From Comamonas sp. KCTC 72670 (lineage in GTDB: Bacteria; Myxococcota; Myxococcia; Myxococcales; Myxococcaceae): a stretch of 64,000 bases of DNA. The notes under the pieces were generated by a model. The model did no database searches. It saw only the letters and a list, made by a program, of their open reading frames with translations, and was not told the origin of the DNA. Both the position numbers and the translations under genes were made by a program. The DNA is taken from positions 310,001-374,000 of the forward strand of contig BNCN01000006.1 of NCBI GenBank assembly GCA_014656495.1. Reading direction: 5' to 3'. Below, one piece after another: positions 27,070 to 35,653 of the stretch (position 1 is its first letter; every line of letters starts with the position of its first letter).

Positions 27070-27120
27070 GGTGACGGGCTGGCCGCCGCCCGCCTGCCTT
27101 CCCGGGCCGCGGCGGTCCGC

Positions 27121-27510
27121 CTAGAGGGCGGCCATCTTTCGCTTCGCGCCGAAGTGGCGGAAGAACGCGATGATTTCCTCGACCGCGATCTTCACATCCG
27201 TGGCGTCCTGGAATTCCGATTCCAGGAAGATGCCACCGCAGGACTCGCAGGTGTCGTAGTGGAGGGGGTGCTGGCGGTCGCCGCCGTCCACGCGGACGAG
27301 GTCGACCTGGCACTCAGGGCACTGACCGGTCAGTGCCTCTGCATCCACCTTGCCGCCCTGGCTCTCCAGCCCGGGGAGGTTGTTGTGGAGCAGGACCCGG
27401 TTCAGGTCCGCGACGTCAATCCACAGCCCGCCGCAATCTCCACACTTTCGCAACGTCTGATCATCCCCCTCGAGATCCGACATCTCGACGTTGCAGCTGG
27501 GGCAATCCAT
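27121..27510 (-). CDS. Zinc-ribbon (zf-TFIIB type) protein
   Basis: A 129-residue soluble protein with two copies of a short zinc-binding module: MDCPSC...KCGDCGGLWID and QCPECQVDL...TCESCGGIFLE. The GGLW/GGIF after the second CxxC is the signature of the zf-TFIIB domain. Such small proteins are thought to be nucleic acid- or protein-binding, but no function is established. The start at 27510 fits the domain boundary; the nearest ribosome binding site (AGGAGA) is 13 bases away, further than ideal. It lies downstream of murA on the same strand with a 145-base gap, so it may have its own promoter. Confidence 0.75.
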   Translation of the reverse strand: MDCPSCNVEMSDLEGDDQTLRKCGDCGGLWIDVADLNRVLLHNNLPGLESQGGKVDAEALTGQCPECQVDLVRVDGGDRQHPLHYDTCESCGGIFLESEFQDATDVKIAVEEIIAFFRHFGAKRKMAAL

Positions 27511-27655
27511 GGGCCGGTTCCATTCTCCTGTTAGGGGGGAGTGGTGTTCTCCCCAGTCGATTGGAGAATGATAGGTCGCGCGAAAATTCGGATGCAACCC
27601 GCCTCGCGCCTTCTGTTGGCAACGCGCCGTCTCGTCGCCCCCTGGCCCCTCGGGC

Positions 27656-28918
27656 CTAGGCCTTCTCGCGGCGGATGTCCGCGCCCAGGCCGCGCAGCTT
27701 GCGCTCCAGGCGCTCGTAGCCTCGGTCCAGGTGGTAGACGCGGCTGACGTCGGTGCGCCCCTCCGCCCGGAGGCCGGCGAGGATGAGCGAGGCGCTCGCC
27801 CTCAGGTCCGTGGCCATGACGGGCGCGCCGCTGAGGCCCTTCACACCCTTCACCACCGCGGTGTGCCCCTGGATGGAGATGTCCGCGCCCAGCCGGTCCA
27901 GCTCCGGCACGTGCATGAAGCGGTTCTCGAAGATGTTTTCGCTGATGACGGACGTTCCCTGACTGACAGACATGAGCGCCATCAACTGGGCCTGCATGTC
28001 GGTGGGGAAGCCCGGGTACTCCGTGGTGGTGATGTTCACCGCCTCGAGCCGCTGGGGCGCCTGGCAGCGCAGCCCGCCCGCCTCGGCGGTAATCGTGCAG
28101 CCCGTCTCGCGCAGCTTCTCCACCACCGCGTCCAGGTGCTCGGGCACCACGCGCTTGACCAGCACGTTGCCGCCGGAGATGGCCGCCGCCACCAGGAGGG
28201 TGCCGGCCTCGATGCGGTCGGGGAGGATGGCGTGCTCCACCGGCTTGAGCCCGTCCACGCCCTCAATCGTGATGACGGAGGTGCCCGCGCCCTCGATGCG
28301 CGCCCCCATCTTGTTGAGCACCTTGGCCAGCTCCTCGACCTCGGGCTCGCGGGCGCAGTTCTCCATCACCGTGCGGCCCTTGGCCAGCACCGCCGCCATC
28401 ATCACGTTCTCCGTGCCGGTGACGGTGATGACGTCGAAGTTGACCGTGCCGCCCTTGAGCTGCCTGGCGGTGGCCTCCACGTAGCCCTCGGTGAGGTGGA
28501 TCTCCGCGCCCAGCGCCTTCAGGCCCTTGAGGTGCTGGTCGATGGGCCGCGCGCCGATGGCGCACCCACCCGGCATGGACACGCGCGCCCGGCCGAAGCG
28601 GGCCACCAGCGGCCCTAGCACCACCACGCTGGCGCGCATCGTCTTCACCAGGTCGTAAGGGGCCTCCGGGGTGATGTGGCCGTTGACGCCCACCCGGCAG
28701 AGGTCCTGCGTCTCGGTGTCGCGCTCGGCGTCACAGCCCATGGTGCGCAGCACCTTGAGCATGGTGCCCACGTCCGCCAGGTCCGGCACGTTGCGGTAGG
28801 TGGAGGTGCCGTCCGCCAGCAGCGCCGAGGCGAGGATGGGCAGCGCCGCGTTCTTCGCGCCCGAGACCTGCACCTCGCCGTGCAGCGCCTGGCCGCCCTT
28901 GATGACAATCTTGTCCAT
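27656..28918 (-). CDS. murA: UDP-N-acetylglucosamine 1-carboxyvinyltransferase
   Basis: MurA (420 residues, normal length) transfers enolpyruvate from phosphoenolpyruvate to UDP-GlcNAc, the first committed step of peptidoglycan synthesis, in the cytoplasm. Visible active-site features are Lys22-Asn23 in SGAKNAALP, and Cys119 in [13 protein letters not shown], the residue alkylated by fosfomycin; having Cys rather than Asp here predicts sensitivity. The [14 protein letters not shown] motif holds the catalytic Asp region. It is last in the operon prfA-prmC-murA, starting 14 bases after prmC. Confidence 0.97.
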   Translation of the reverse strand: MDKIVIKGGQALHGEVQVSGAKNAALPILASALLADGTSTYRNVPDLADVGTMLKVLRTMGCDAERDTETQDLCRVGVNGHITPEAPYDLVKTMRASVVVLGPLVARFGRARVSMPGGCAIGARPIDQHLKGLKALGAEIHLTEGYVEATARQLKGGTVNFDVITVTGTENVMMAAVLAKGRTVMENCAREPEVEELAKVLNKMGARIEGAGTSVITIEGVDGLKPVEHAILPDRIEAGTLLVAAAISGGNVLVKRVVPEHLDAVVEKLRETGCTITAEAGGLRCQAPQRLEAVNITTTEYPGFPTDMQAQLMALMSVSQGTSVISENIFENRFMHVPELDRLGADISIQGHTAVVKGVKGLSGAPVMATDLRASASLILAGLRAEGRTDVSRVYHLDRGYERLERKLRGLGADIRREKA

Positions 28919-28932
28919 GGTTCCCTGCGTCT

Positions 28933-29814
28933 TCAGCCCTGTGGCCCGCTGGCCACGGGCTGTGTCCCAAACGCCATTCGTTCCCGCCGCTCCAGGTCCT
29001 TCTCCACCCTGACGTCCGCGTAGCCCGCGGCCTTCAGGAGCTCCAGGAGCGCGGGGCCCTGGTCCTCACCAATCTCCATTGCAAGGAGCCCGCCAGGCTC
29101 CAACCACTGGCGCGCACCCGTCACCACCCGCCGCACCGCGGCCAGCCCGTCCGGGCCGCCGTCGAGCGCCAGCTTCGGCTCACGGCGCACCTCGGCGGAC
29201 AGCCCCGGGATGTCCCCCGAGGCGATGTACGGCGGGTTGGACACCACCACCTGGAAGCGCGCGTCCGCCGGCACCGGGGCGAAGAGGTCGCCCTGGAGCA
29301 CCGTCACCCGGTCCGCCACGCCCAGCGCCTGGGCGTTCTCCTGGGCCAGGGCGCAGGCGTCCGGCGACAGGTCCGTGGCGATGACGGTGGCCTGGGGCCG
29401 CTCGGCCGCCAGGCTGATGGCGATGCAGCCCGAGCCGGTGCACACGTCCAGCGCGCGGCCCGGCGCGTCCTTGGGCAGCATGCGCAGCGCCGCCTCCACC
29501 AGCAGCTCCGTCTCCGGCCGGGGAATCAGCACCCGGGCGTCGACCTTGAAGGGCCGGTTGTAGAACTCGCGCACGCCCGTCAGGTACTGCGTGGGCTCGC
29601 CCGCCATGCGCCGCTCGATGAGGGCGCGGTACGCGCCCAGCTCGTCCTTGGAGAGGGGGCGGTCCAGGTCCACGTACAGCCGGACGCGGCTGAGCTTCAG
29701 CACGTGCGACAGGAGGATCTCCGCGGTGAGGCGCGGCGCATCCACCTGGCGCTTCTCGAAGTGCTGTGTCGTCCAGGTGAGGACCCTGCGGATGGTCCAG
29801 GGCTCGCTGCTCAT
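28933..29814 (-). CDS. prmC: Peptide chain release factor N5-glutamine methyltransferase
   Basis: PrmC/HemK (293 residues) methylates the Gln of the GGQ motif in release factors RF1 and RF2. It has the N-terminal helical domain that recognises release factor, then the SAM loop [15 protein letters not shown] and the catalytic NPPY motif ([13 protein letters not shown]). Its ATG overlaps the stop of prfA by four bases (ATGA), so the enzyme and its substrate are translationally coupled. The arrangement prfA-prmC is widespread in bacteria. Confidence 0.95.
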   Translation of the reverse strand: MSSEPWTIRRVLTWTTQHFEKRQVDAPRLTAEILLSHVLKLSRVRLYVDLDRPLSKDELGAYRALIERRMAGEPTQYLTGVREFYNRPFKVDARVLIPRPETELLVEAALRMLPKDAPGRALDVCTGSGCIAISLAAERPQATVIATDLSPDACALAQENAQALGVADRVTVLQGDLFAPVPADARFQVVVSNPPYIASGDIPGLSAEVRREPKLALDGGPDGLAAVRRVVTGARQWLEPGGLLAMEIGEDQGPALLELLKAAGYADVRVEKDLERRERMAFGTQPVASGPQG

Positions 29815-30899
29815 GCGGAGGGCTTCGGGCCGCCGGCCGTCTGCGCCTTGAGCGCCTCGGCCTGGTAGTAGGTGCGGCAGGCGGTGATGACGTCTTCCAC
29901 GTCACCGGCCATGACGCCCGGCAGGTTGTGCACCGTGAGGCCGATGCGGTGGTCCGTCAGGCGGTCCTGCGGGAAGTTGTAGGTGCGAATCTTCTCGCTG
30001 CGGTCGCCCGTGCCCACCTGCGCGCGGCGGGCGGAGTCGCGCTCGTTGCGGATGCGCTCCTGCTCGATTTCATAGAGCTTCGCCCGCAGCATGCGCATGG
30101 CCATGGTGCGGTTCTTGAGCTGGCTCTTCTCCTGCTGGCACTTCACCACGATGCCCGTCGGGTGGTGGATGAGGCGCACCGCGGAGTCCGTGGTGTTGAC
30201 GCTCTGGCCGCCCGAGCCCGTGGAGCGCATCACCTGCATCTCGATGTCCGCCGGGTTCACCTGCACGTCCACGTCCTCCGCCTCCGGCATCACCGACACC
30301 GTAATCGTGGACGTGTGGATGCGGCCCTGCGTCTCCGTGGCCGGCACGCGCTGCACGCGGTGCACGCCGGACTCGTACTTCATGCTGCTGAACACCGCGT
30401 CGCCGGACAGCGTCACGGTGGCGTCCTTCACGCCGCCCGCGTTGCCCGGGCTCATGTCCAGGATGTCCGCCTTCCAACCCCGGCGGTCCGCGTAGCGGAG
30501 GTACATCTGCATGACCTCCTCGGCGAACAGGGCGGCCTCGTCACCTCCGGCGCCCGCGCGGATTTCCAGGATGACGTTCTTTTCGTCATTCGGGTCCTTG
30601 GGCAGGAGGAGGATCTTGAGGCTGGCCTCCAGCTCGTCGCGCTGCTCCTTCAGGCCGGGCAGGGACTCGCGGGCGAAGGCCTTCTCGTCGGCGTCGCCGC
30701 TGCCCAGCCAGGTCTCCACCTCCTCGAGGTCGGAGAGCACCTTGCGGTAGGTGCGGAAGGCCTCGACCAGCTTCTCCAGGCCCGCACGCTCCTTGGACAC
30801 CTTCTGGAGCCTCGCCGAGTCGGCGAGTACGTCGGGGTTCGACAGGTCGGCGGTCAGGCGTTCGAACCGGCGTTCGACGTCTTCGAGTTTGTCAATCAT
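29811..30899 (-). CDS. prfA: Peptide chain release factor 1
   Basis: RF1 (362 residues) recognises UAA and UAG stop codons and triggers peptide release. The GGQ motif lies in [16 protein letters not shown], and the preceding SGPGG-type [13 protein letters not shown] segment is also typical. The start [15 protein letters not shown] at 30899 is the usual RF1 start; upstream in-frame codons do not fit. A small hairpin (about 30924-30945) lies in the leader between the start and a TTGACT box near 30954. It is the first gene of the operon with prmC and murA. Confidence 0.97.
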   Translation of the reverse strand: MIDKLEDVERRFERLTADLSNPDVLADSARLQKVSKERAGLEKLVEAFRTYRKVLSDLEEVETWLGSGDADEKAFARESLPGLKEQRDELEASLKILLLPKDPNDEKNVILEIRAGAGGDEAALFAEEVMQMYLRYADRRGWKADILDMSPGNAGGVKDATVTLSGDAVFSSMKYESGVHRVQRVPATETQGRIHTSTITVSVMPEAEDVDVQVNPADIEMQVMRSTGSGGQSVNTTDSAVRLIHHPTGIVVKCQQEKSQLKNRTMAMRMLRAKLYEIEQERIRNERDSARRAQVGTGDRSEKIRTYNFPQDRLTDHRIGLTVHNLPGVMAGDVEDVITACRTYYQAEALKAQTAGGPKPSA

Positions 30900-31054
30900 C
30901 GTCGTTCCGGGGGGTATTGCCCCTTTGCCGGCCCTCTGGCAAGGGCGGGCAGAGTCAAGAAAATCCTTGGACGCTTGGGCGGGAGCATGAAAAAAGGCCG
31001 CCCTCACCGCGCTCTGCGGTCGTTTTTCACATCACCTACACGGAGTCCTTCCAC

Positions 31055-31177
31055 ATGCCCGCCCAGAAGGGAAATCGTTCCAAGAAGAAGGTCGCCAACC
31101 GCGCCAAGGGCCGGAAGGCCCAGCTGAAGCGCCGCCGCAATCGCGCCAAGAAGGGCCAGTCCAACAACAAGGTCTAG
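31055..31177 (+). CDS. Tiny highly basic protein (40 residues)
   Basis: The product has 17 Lys/Arg among 40 residues in a helical, repetitive layout (NRSKKKVANRAKGRKAQLK, then RRRNRAKKGQSNNKV). It has no acidic residue at all. This resembles very small ribosomal or RNA-binding proteins such as the bTHX type, but I cannot assign it to a named family. CGGAG lies eight bases before the ATG. It is divergent from prfA, which together with its composition suggests a translation-related role. It is convergent with the CapA gene, eight bases apart. Confidence 0.6.
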   Translation: MPAQKGNRSKKKVANRAKGRKAQLKRRRNRAKKGQSNNKV

Positions 31178-31185
31178 CGCGTGCG

Positions 31186-32400
31186 CTACTCCCTCCCTCG
31201 TGCTTCGGGGGAGGGAGGCGGACGGGCCCACGGCTCCAGCTCGGGCAGCATCCGCTCCACGCCTTCAGAGGACTCCGCCAGGAGCCGCAGCACCGCCTCC
31301 GCCGCCTCGCCCGTGACGGGCACCGGCTGGAAGGGCAGCTCCGGGAAGCGGTCGGTCCTCAAGGGCAGCACCTCGCTGGACACGTAGGCGCCGTCGGGTC
31401 CGAAGTGGCCCTTCCACAGCGCGCCGCGCTTGTCGCGAGGGTTCCAGTTCCCCCCGAAGACGAAGTTCCCCAGCGAGTAGACGACGGGCCTGCCCTGGTA
31501 CAGCTCCATGGCCTGGAGGACGTGCGGGTGGGCGCCCAGCACACCTGACGCGCCCGCGTCGATGGCCGCGTGGGCCAGCTGGATTTGGTAGGGCTCCGGC
31601 GTGTAGGTGCCCTCGCGGCCCCAGTGGAAGTAGGGCAGGACGATGTCCGCCTGGGCCCGGGCCGCGGCGATGTCCTCGCGCAGCATCTGCTCCATGACGA
31701 CCACGTCGGAGAAGTGGCCGGCGACCCCTGGGGTCGTCTCCGTGGCGTAGACCCCGGCCGGCTCGATGTTGCGCGTGCCGAGGAAGAAGTAGCCCAGGAG
31801 CGCCACCCGCTGGCCCTCCACGGTGAGGATGGCGGGGCGGCGGGCCTCCGCCATGTTCCGGCCGGCGCCGAAGTAGGGGATGCGGGCCGCGTCCAGCGTG
31901 TCCAGGGTGTCCAGCAGGCCCTGGGCGCCGTAGTCCATCAGGTGGTTGTTGGCCAGGCTCACCACGTCCACGCCGCCCGCGGTGAGGATGCCCACCAGCT
32001 CCGGCTTCGCGCGGAAGTTGAAGTTCTTGGGCAGCTTCTCGCCGCGCTCGGTGAAGGGGCACTCCAGGTTGACGACGAAGAGGTCGGCCGCGTCCGTCAG
32101 GGGCTTCACCTCCTGGAAGCCGTATTCCATCAGGGCCTCCCGGGGGCGGCCCTTGGCGAGCTCCGCGTCGTAGTGCGTCTGGTAGTTGTGGCCCAGCGTC
32201 ACGTCGCCGCCCACGATGATGGAGACGGGGCGGGCGGGCGGGCTGGCGTCCGGCGCCTCGGCGGGGGCGGCCTCGGGGCCCGCACCCTCGGGGGCGGGGG
32301 ACTGTCGGCCGGACTCCTCCGCTGGGGGCGGAACCGGGGAGGGGACGGCGCGGGGGTGACAGGCGGACAACACGAGCAGCAGCAGGGCGGCGTGGCGCAT
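31186..32400 (-). CDS. CapA family lipoprotein (metallophosphoesterase-like)
   Basis: A 404-residue protein with a lipobox (LSAC, Cys14) and a Pro/Ala-rich linker. The PGA_cap domain starts at about residue 58: IIVGGDVTLGHN, then VNLECPFTE, VVSLANNHLMDYG, YFHWGREGTYTPEPYQ and GAHPHVLQAMELY. These Asp, Asn and His residues form the two-metal centre of the calcineurin-like fold. CapA/PgsA proteins are linked to export of poly-gamma-glutamate capsules, but stand-alone copies like this are common and their substrate is unknown. It is anchored to the envelope. No pgsB/C partners are nearby. Confidence 0.9.
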   Translation of the reverse strand: MRHAALLLLVLSACHPRAVPSPVPPPAEESGRQSPAPEGAGPEAAPAEAPDASPPARPVSIIVGGDVTLGHNYQTHYDAELAKGRPREALMEYGFQEVKPLTDAADLFVVNLECPFTERGEKLPKNFNFRAKPELVGILTAGGVDVVSLANNHLMDYGAQGLLDTLDTLDAARIPYFGAGRNMAEARRPAILTVEGQRVALLGYFFLGTRNIEPAGVYATETTPGVAGHFSDVVVMEQMLREDIAAARAQADIVLPYFHWGREGTYTPEPYQIQLAHAAIDAGASGVLGAHPHVLQAMELYQGRPVVYSLGNFVFGGNWNPRDKRGALWKGHFGPDGAYVSSEVLPLRTDRFPELPFQPVPVTGEAAEAVLRLLAESSEGVERMLPELEPWARPPPSPEARGRE

Positions 32401-32462
32401 GGGCGTGGGGAAACTCTACCTTGCACCCCTTGGAGCGCGGCGCGTAGATTGCCCGCGCGCTC

Positions 32463-33278
32463 ATGGCCCGCGAAAAGGACAACATCGCTCTCTCCGACGA
32501 GCACAACACTCGTGGAATCGAGCTGGCGGACCGGGGTTGGCTCGACGAGGCCATCAAGGAGTTCAAGAAGGCCATCGACCTCGACCCGAGCTCCGCGCAC
32601 GCTCACGACAACCTGGCGACCGTCTACGCGGAGAAGAAGCTCTTCCGCGACGCACTCTCCGAGTACCTCACGGCCCTGAAGCTGGAGCCGGAGAGCGCCA
32701 CGGCGCACTACAACCTGGCCTGCTTCCTCTCCACCCACGCGGGGGAGATGGCCGTGGAGGAGTACAAGGAAGCCATCGAGTTGGACCCAGAGTACCCGGA
32801 CGCCCACCTCAACCTGGGCCTCACCTATGCGGACCAGGGCCGGGTGGAGGAGGCGATGCGGGAGCTCCAGACGGCCATCGAGCTGGACTCCCAGGACGCC
32901 TTCCCCCGTCACGAGCTGGCCGCGCTGATGATGGACGAGGGCGACTACCGCTCCGCCATCACCCAGCTGAAGGAAGTGGTGCGGCTGGAGCCGGACAACT
33001 TCGAGGCGCAGCTGGACCTGGGCATCTGCTACGCGCAGAAGGGCTTCTACGCGGAGGCGGAGCGCGCCTACGAGCGCGCGCGGGCGCTGAATCCGGAGGA
33101 CCTGCTGCTCAACTACAACCTGTCCGCGCTGTTCGCGCTGTGGGGGCGTCCCAAGGACGCGGTGCAGTACCTGCAGAAGTCGCTCACGGCGGACCGTCCG
33201 AAGGTCATGGGTTGGCTGGCCACGGACCCCATGTTCGACGCCCTCAAGGGTGACCCGGACTTCGAAGCCTTGTTCTAG
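32463..33278 (+). CDS. TPR repeat protein
   Basis: A 271-residue protein composed almost entirely of tetratricopeptide repeats, about six. Examples are WLDEAIKEFKKAIDLDPSSA, AHAHDNLATVYAEKKLFRDA, PDAHLNLGLTYADQGRVEEA and FEAQLDLGICYAQKGFYAEA. There is no signal peptide, so it is a cytoplasmic scaffold. The last 30 residues (VMGWLATDPMFDALKGDPDF) match the common TPR-protein tail. The stop is three bases before the ATG of the CorC/HlyC gene, so the two are co-transcribed. Confidence 0.9.
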   Translation: MAREKDNIALSDEHNTRGIELADRGWLDEAIKEFKKAIDLDPSSAHAHDNLATVYAEKKLFRDALSEYLTALKLEPESATAHYNLACFLSTHAGEMAVEEYKEAIELDPEYPDAHLNLGLTYADQGRVEEAMRELQTAIELDSQDAFPRHELAALMMDEGDYRSAITQLKEVVRLEPDNFEAQLDLGICYAQKGFYAEAERAYERARALNPEDLLLNYNLSALFALWGRPKDAVQYLQKSLTADRPKVMGWLATDPMFDALKGDPDFEALF

Positions 33279-33281
33279 GTC

Positions 33282-34673
33282 ATGGGCAACGAGTGGTTGT
33301 TCCTCGGGCTGGCGATTCTCCTCGTATTCGCCAACGGCTTCTTCGTGGCGACCGAGTTCGCCATCGTGAAGATTCGCGCCACGCGCCTCCAGGCGCTGGT
33401 GGACGAAGGCGCGCCCGGCGCCCCCGCGGCGATGAAGATGGTGGAGAAGCTGGACGCGTATCTCTCCGCCACGCAGTTCGGCATCACCCTGGCGTCGCTG
33501 GGCCTGGGCTGGCTGGGTGAGCCCGCCTTCGCGCGGCTCCTGGAGCCGGTGCTGGTGCAGCTGGTGCCCGAGGGCGCCGCCACCACGGTGGCCCACACCG
33601 CGGCGGTGGTGATTGGCTTCAGCATCATCACCTTCCTGCACATCGTGCTGGGAGAGCTGGCGCCCAAGAGCCTGGCCATCCAGCGCCCCGAGGACACGAC
33701 GCTCGCGGTGGCGCTGCCGATGCGGTTCTTCTACTACCTGTTCTACCCGGCCATCGTCCTGCTCAACGGGCTGGCGGCGTGGGTGCTGCGGGTCTTCGGA
33801 CTCCAGTCGGTGGGGGAGGCGCACGAGGCGCACAGCGAGGACGAGCTGCTCGTCATCCTCCACAGCTCCGCGCAGGCGGGGGCCATCACCACGGCTCGCG
33901 CGGAGCTCTTGGAGCGCGCGCTGGAGATGGCGCAGAAGACGGCGCGGCAGGTGATGGTGCCGCGCAACCAGGTGCGCTTCCTGGATGTGGAGGAGCCGCT
34001 GGAGAAGTGCATCGCGGACGCGCGCGCGGCGGGCCACACGTGGCTGCCGGTGTGCCGGGGCAACCTCGACGAGGTCGAGGGCGTGGTGAACGCGAAGGAC
34101 CTCTTCTTCCTGCTGTCGCGGGGCGAGCTGCGCAGCCTGGCGCAGGTGCAGCGGCCGGTGCTCTTCATCCCCGAAGGCGCGACGCTGGAGCAGCTGCTCG
34201 CGGAGTTCCGGCGCCGGCGCCGGCAGACGGCGCTGGTGGTGGACGAGCACGGCGGCACGTCCGGGCTGGTGACCATCGCCGACGTGGTGGCCGAGGTCGT
34301 CGGAGACGTGGCGGAGCTGGGCCGGCGCATGGACGAGGTCCGCGCGCTGCCGGGTGGCCGCTTCGAGCTCCCAGGTTCGGCGCAGCTGGACGACCTGGAG
34401 GAGCGCCTGGACGTCAACTTCGACCTCGACGAGGACGAAGAGGGCGAGGTGACGACCATCGCCGGCTACCTGATGACGCGGCTGGGGCGGGTGCCCGTGA
34501 AGGGGGACACGCTGCGGCTCGACATGTGGCGCATCGTCGTGGACGAGGTCGAGGGGCCTCGCGTGGTGCGTGTCACGGTGGAGCCGCAGTCGAGGACGGC
34601 GCCGCGCGGCGTGGCGGATGGCTCGGGCACGCCGGGTGACGGCTCCTCGGGCGCTTCCGGCGAGTCGCTGTAG
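33282..34673 (+). CDS. CNNM/CorC-HlyC family membrane protein
   Basis: This 463-residue protein has an N-terminal DUF21/CNNM domain with four hydrophobic segments (residues about 3-25, 60-80, 95-125 and 140-165), including FVATEFAIVKIRATRLQ and HIVLGELAPKSLAI. A CBS pair follows (about 215-340, with VPRNQVRFLD and DEHGGTSGLVTIADVV). The CorC_HlyC domain closes the protein (residues about 355-445). Such proteins are Mg2+ or Co2+ efflux-related or ion-regulating inner-membrane proteins; the haemolysin label is historical. It follows the TPR gene at three bases and the non-coding repeat region follows it. Confidence 0.92.
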   Translation: MGNEWLFLGLAILLVFANGFFVATEFAIVKIRATRLQALVDEGAPGAPAAMKMVEKLDAYLSATQFGITLASLGLGWLGEPAFARLLEPVLVQLVPEGAATTVAHTAAVVIGFSIITFLHIVLGELAPKSLAIQRPEDTTLAVALPMRFFYYLFYPAIVLLNGLAAWVLRVFGLQSVGEAHEAHSEDELLVILHSSAQAGAITTARAELLERALEMAQKTARQVMVPRNQVRFLDVEEPLEKCIADARAAGHTWLPVCRGNLDEVEGVVNAKDLFFLLSRGELRSLAQVQRPVLFIPEGATLEQLLAEFRRRRRQTALVVDEHGGTSGLVTIADVVAEVVGDVAELGRRMDEVRALPGGRFELPGSAQLDDLEERLDVNFDLDEDEEGEVTTIAGYLMTRLGRVPVKGDTLRLDMWRIVVDEVEGPRVVRVTVEPQSRTAPRGVADGSGTPGDGSSGASGESL

Positions 34674-34688
34674 CTTCGTTGCCGGGTG

Positions 34689-34948
34689 GGCCGCGTGTGC
34701 GCGGCCTCGGCACGCTGCGTGCTGAAGGTGCCCCCTGGCGCACTGGCCGGATGCGTCGTGCGGCCTGTGCGCGTGGCCGCGGCACGCTCCGTGTTGAAGG
34801 TACCCCAGTACGCACTGGCCGGATGCGTCATGCGGCCCGCGCGCGTGGCCTCGGCACGCTGCGTGCTGAAGGTGCCCCCCCGGCGCACTGGCCGGATGCG
34901 TCATGCGGTCCGCATCCGTGCCCTCGGCACACTCTGTATTGGCAAGGC
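34689..34948. repeat. Tandem 72-bp repeat, three full copies and a partial
   Basis: Copies at about 34689-34761, 34762-34833 (72 bases) and 34834-34906 (73 bases) are followed by a decaying fourth from 34907. Each contains CGGCACGCT, TGAAGGT and GCACTGGCCGGATGCGTC at the same spacing. Weaker traces recur near 35001-35045 and 35147-35185. There are no unique spacers between units, so it is not a CRISPR array. Confidence 0.8.
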
Positions 34949-35653
34949 TGCCCGTTCTCGGCCTCGTGAATGGCTGGAACCCTGAGGGAGCGCGTTTCCA
35001 GCTGCGTGCGCTGCCTTGGCACTCCGCGTGTCGCTGTGGTCATGCACCAGCCGTCGCGCGGGCGCTCGGGGGCTTCACCGTCATTCGATGGAGTGACCTG
35101 CCTGCAGTCCGTGTCGGGCCTCTTCGCGGCGTCGTAGATGCTACGTGTGCAGCCTCGGCATGCTCCGTGCGAAGTGTCGGTGCCTTCGGTCCTCCGCAGG
35201 TGGCGGCGCCTGCGCGCGGCCGTCCGTGCGCATCGAACCCATCGCTTCGGAGTCGCTCCGTGCATCGCCGTCAGGAGCCCGTGCGGCCTGCCTGGCAGGT
35301 GGGACGCGGAGCGCGGCGTCGGAGGCATGTCAGCCCGGGATGCTAGGTCCCGTGAGGTGATGCCTCTACGTAGCGCAACAGGACTCCACAGGGCTGCAAC
35401 GCCGTCATGTGCGTGGACGACGCGCCAAGCACGTGAAACACCGTGGAATCACCACCCCGCGAGGTCCGCGCTACAGGGCGCGCCCGCTCTGTCGCAGACC
35501 AGGCAACTAAACGTATGGCGATGCGTGGCATGGCCACGCTTGATCGCTCGGAAGGTGGCTGGTACTCCTTTTCGTCAAACGCTCCGGAGCCGATTTTTCG
35601 GCCTCGCGCGCGTTTCTCTCCTCGTACAGAGCCCGCTCTAGGAGCCCGCTGGC
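34949..35653. other. Non-coding region upstream of smc
   Basis: About 700 bases with no supported gene. It contains degenerate echoes of the 72-bp repeat, then AT-richer sequence from about 35560 to the smc start, where the smc promoter is expected. Long frames on the minus strand run into the smc antisense and look non-coding. Confidence 0.4.

Noticed and set aside
32199-34904. A 901-codon ORF on the minus strand
   Set aside because: It is the antisense of the TPR and CorC/HlyC genes, which have clear families, and it runs through the 72-bp repeat.
34689-34948. Repeat array considered as CRISPR
   Set aside because: Units adjoin directly and have no unique spacers; unit length is 72 bases, and no cas genes are present.
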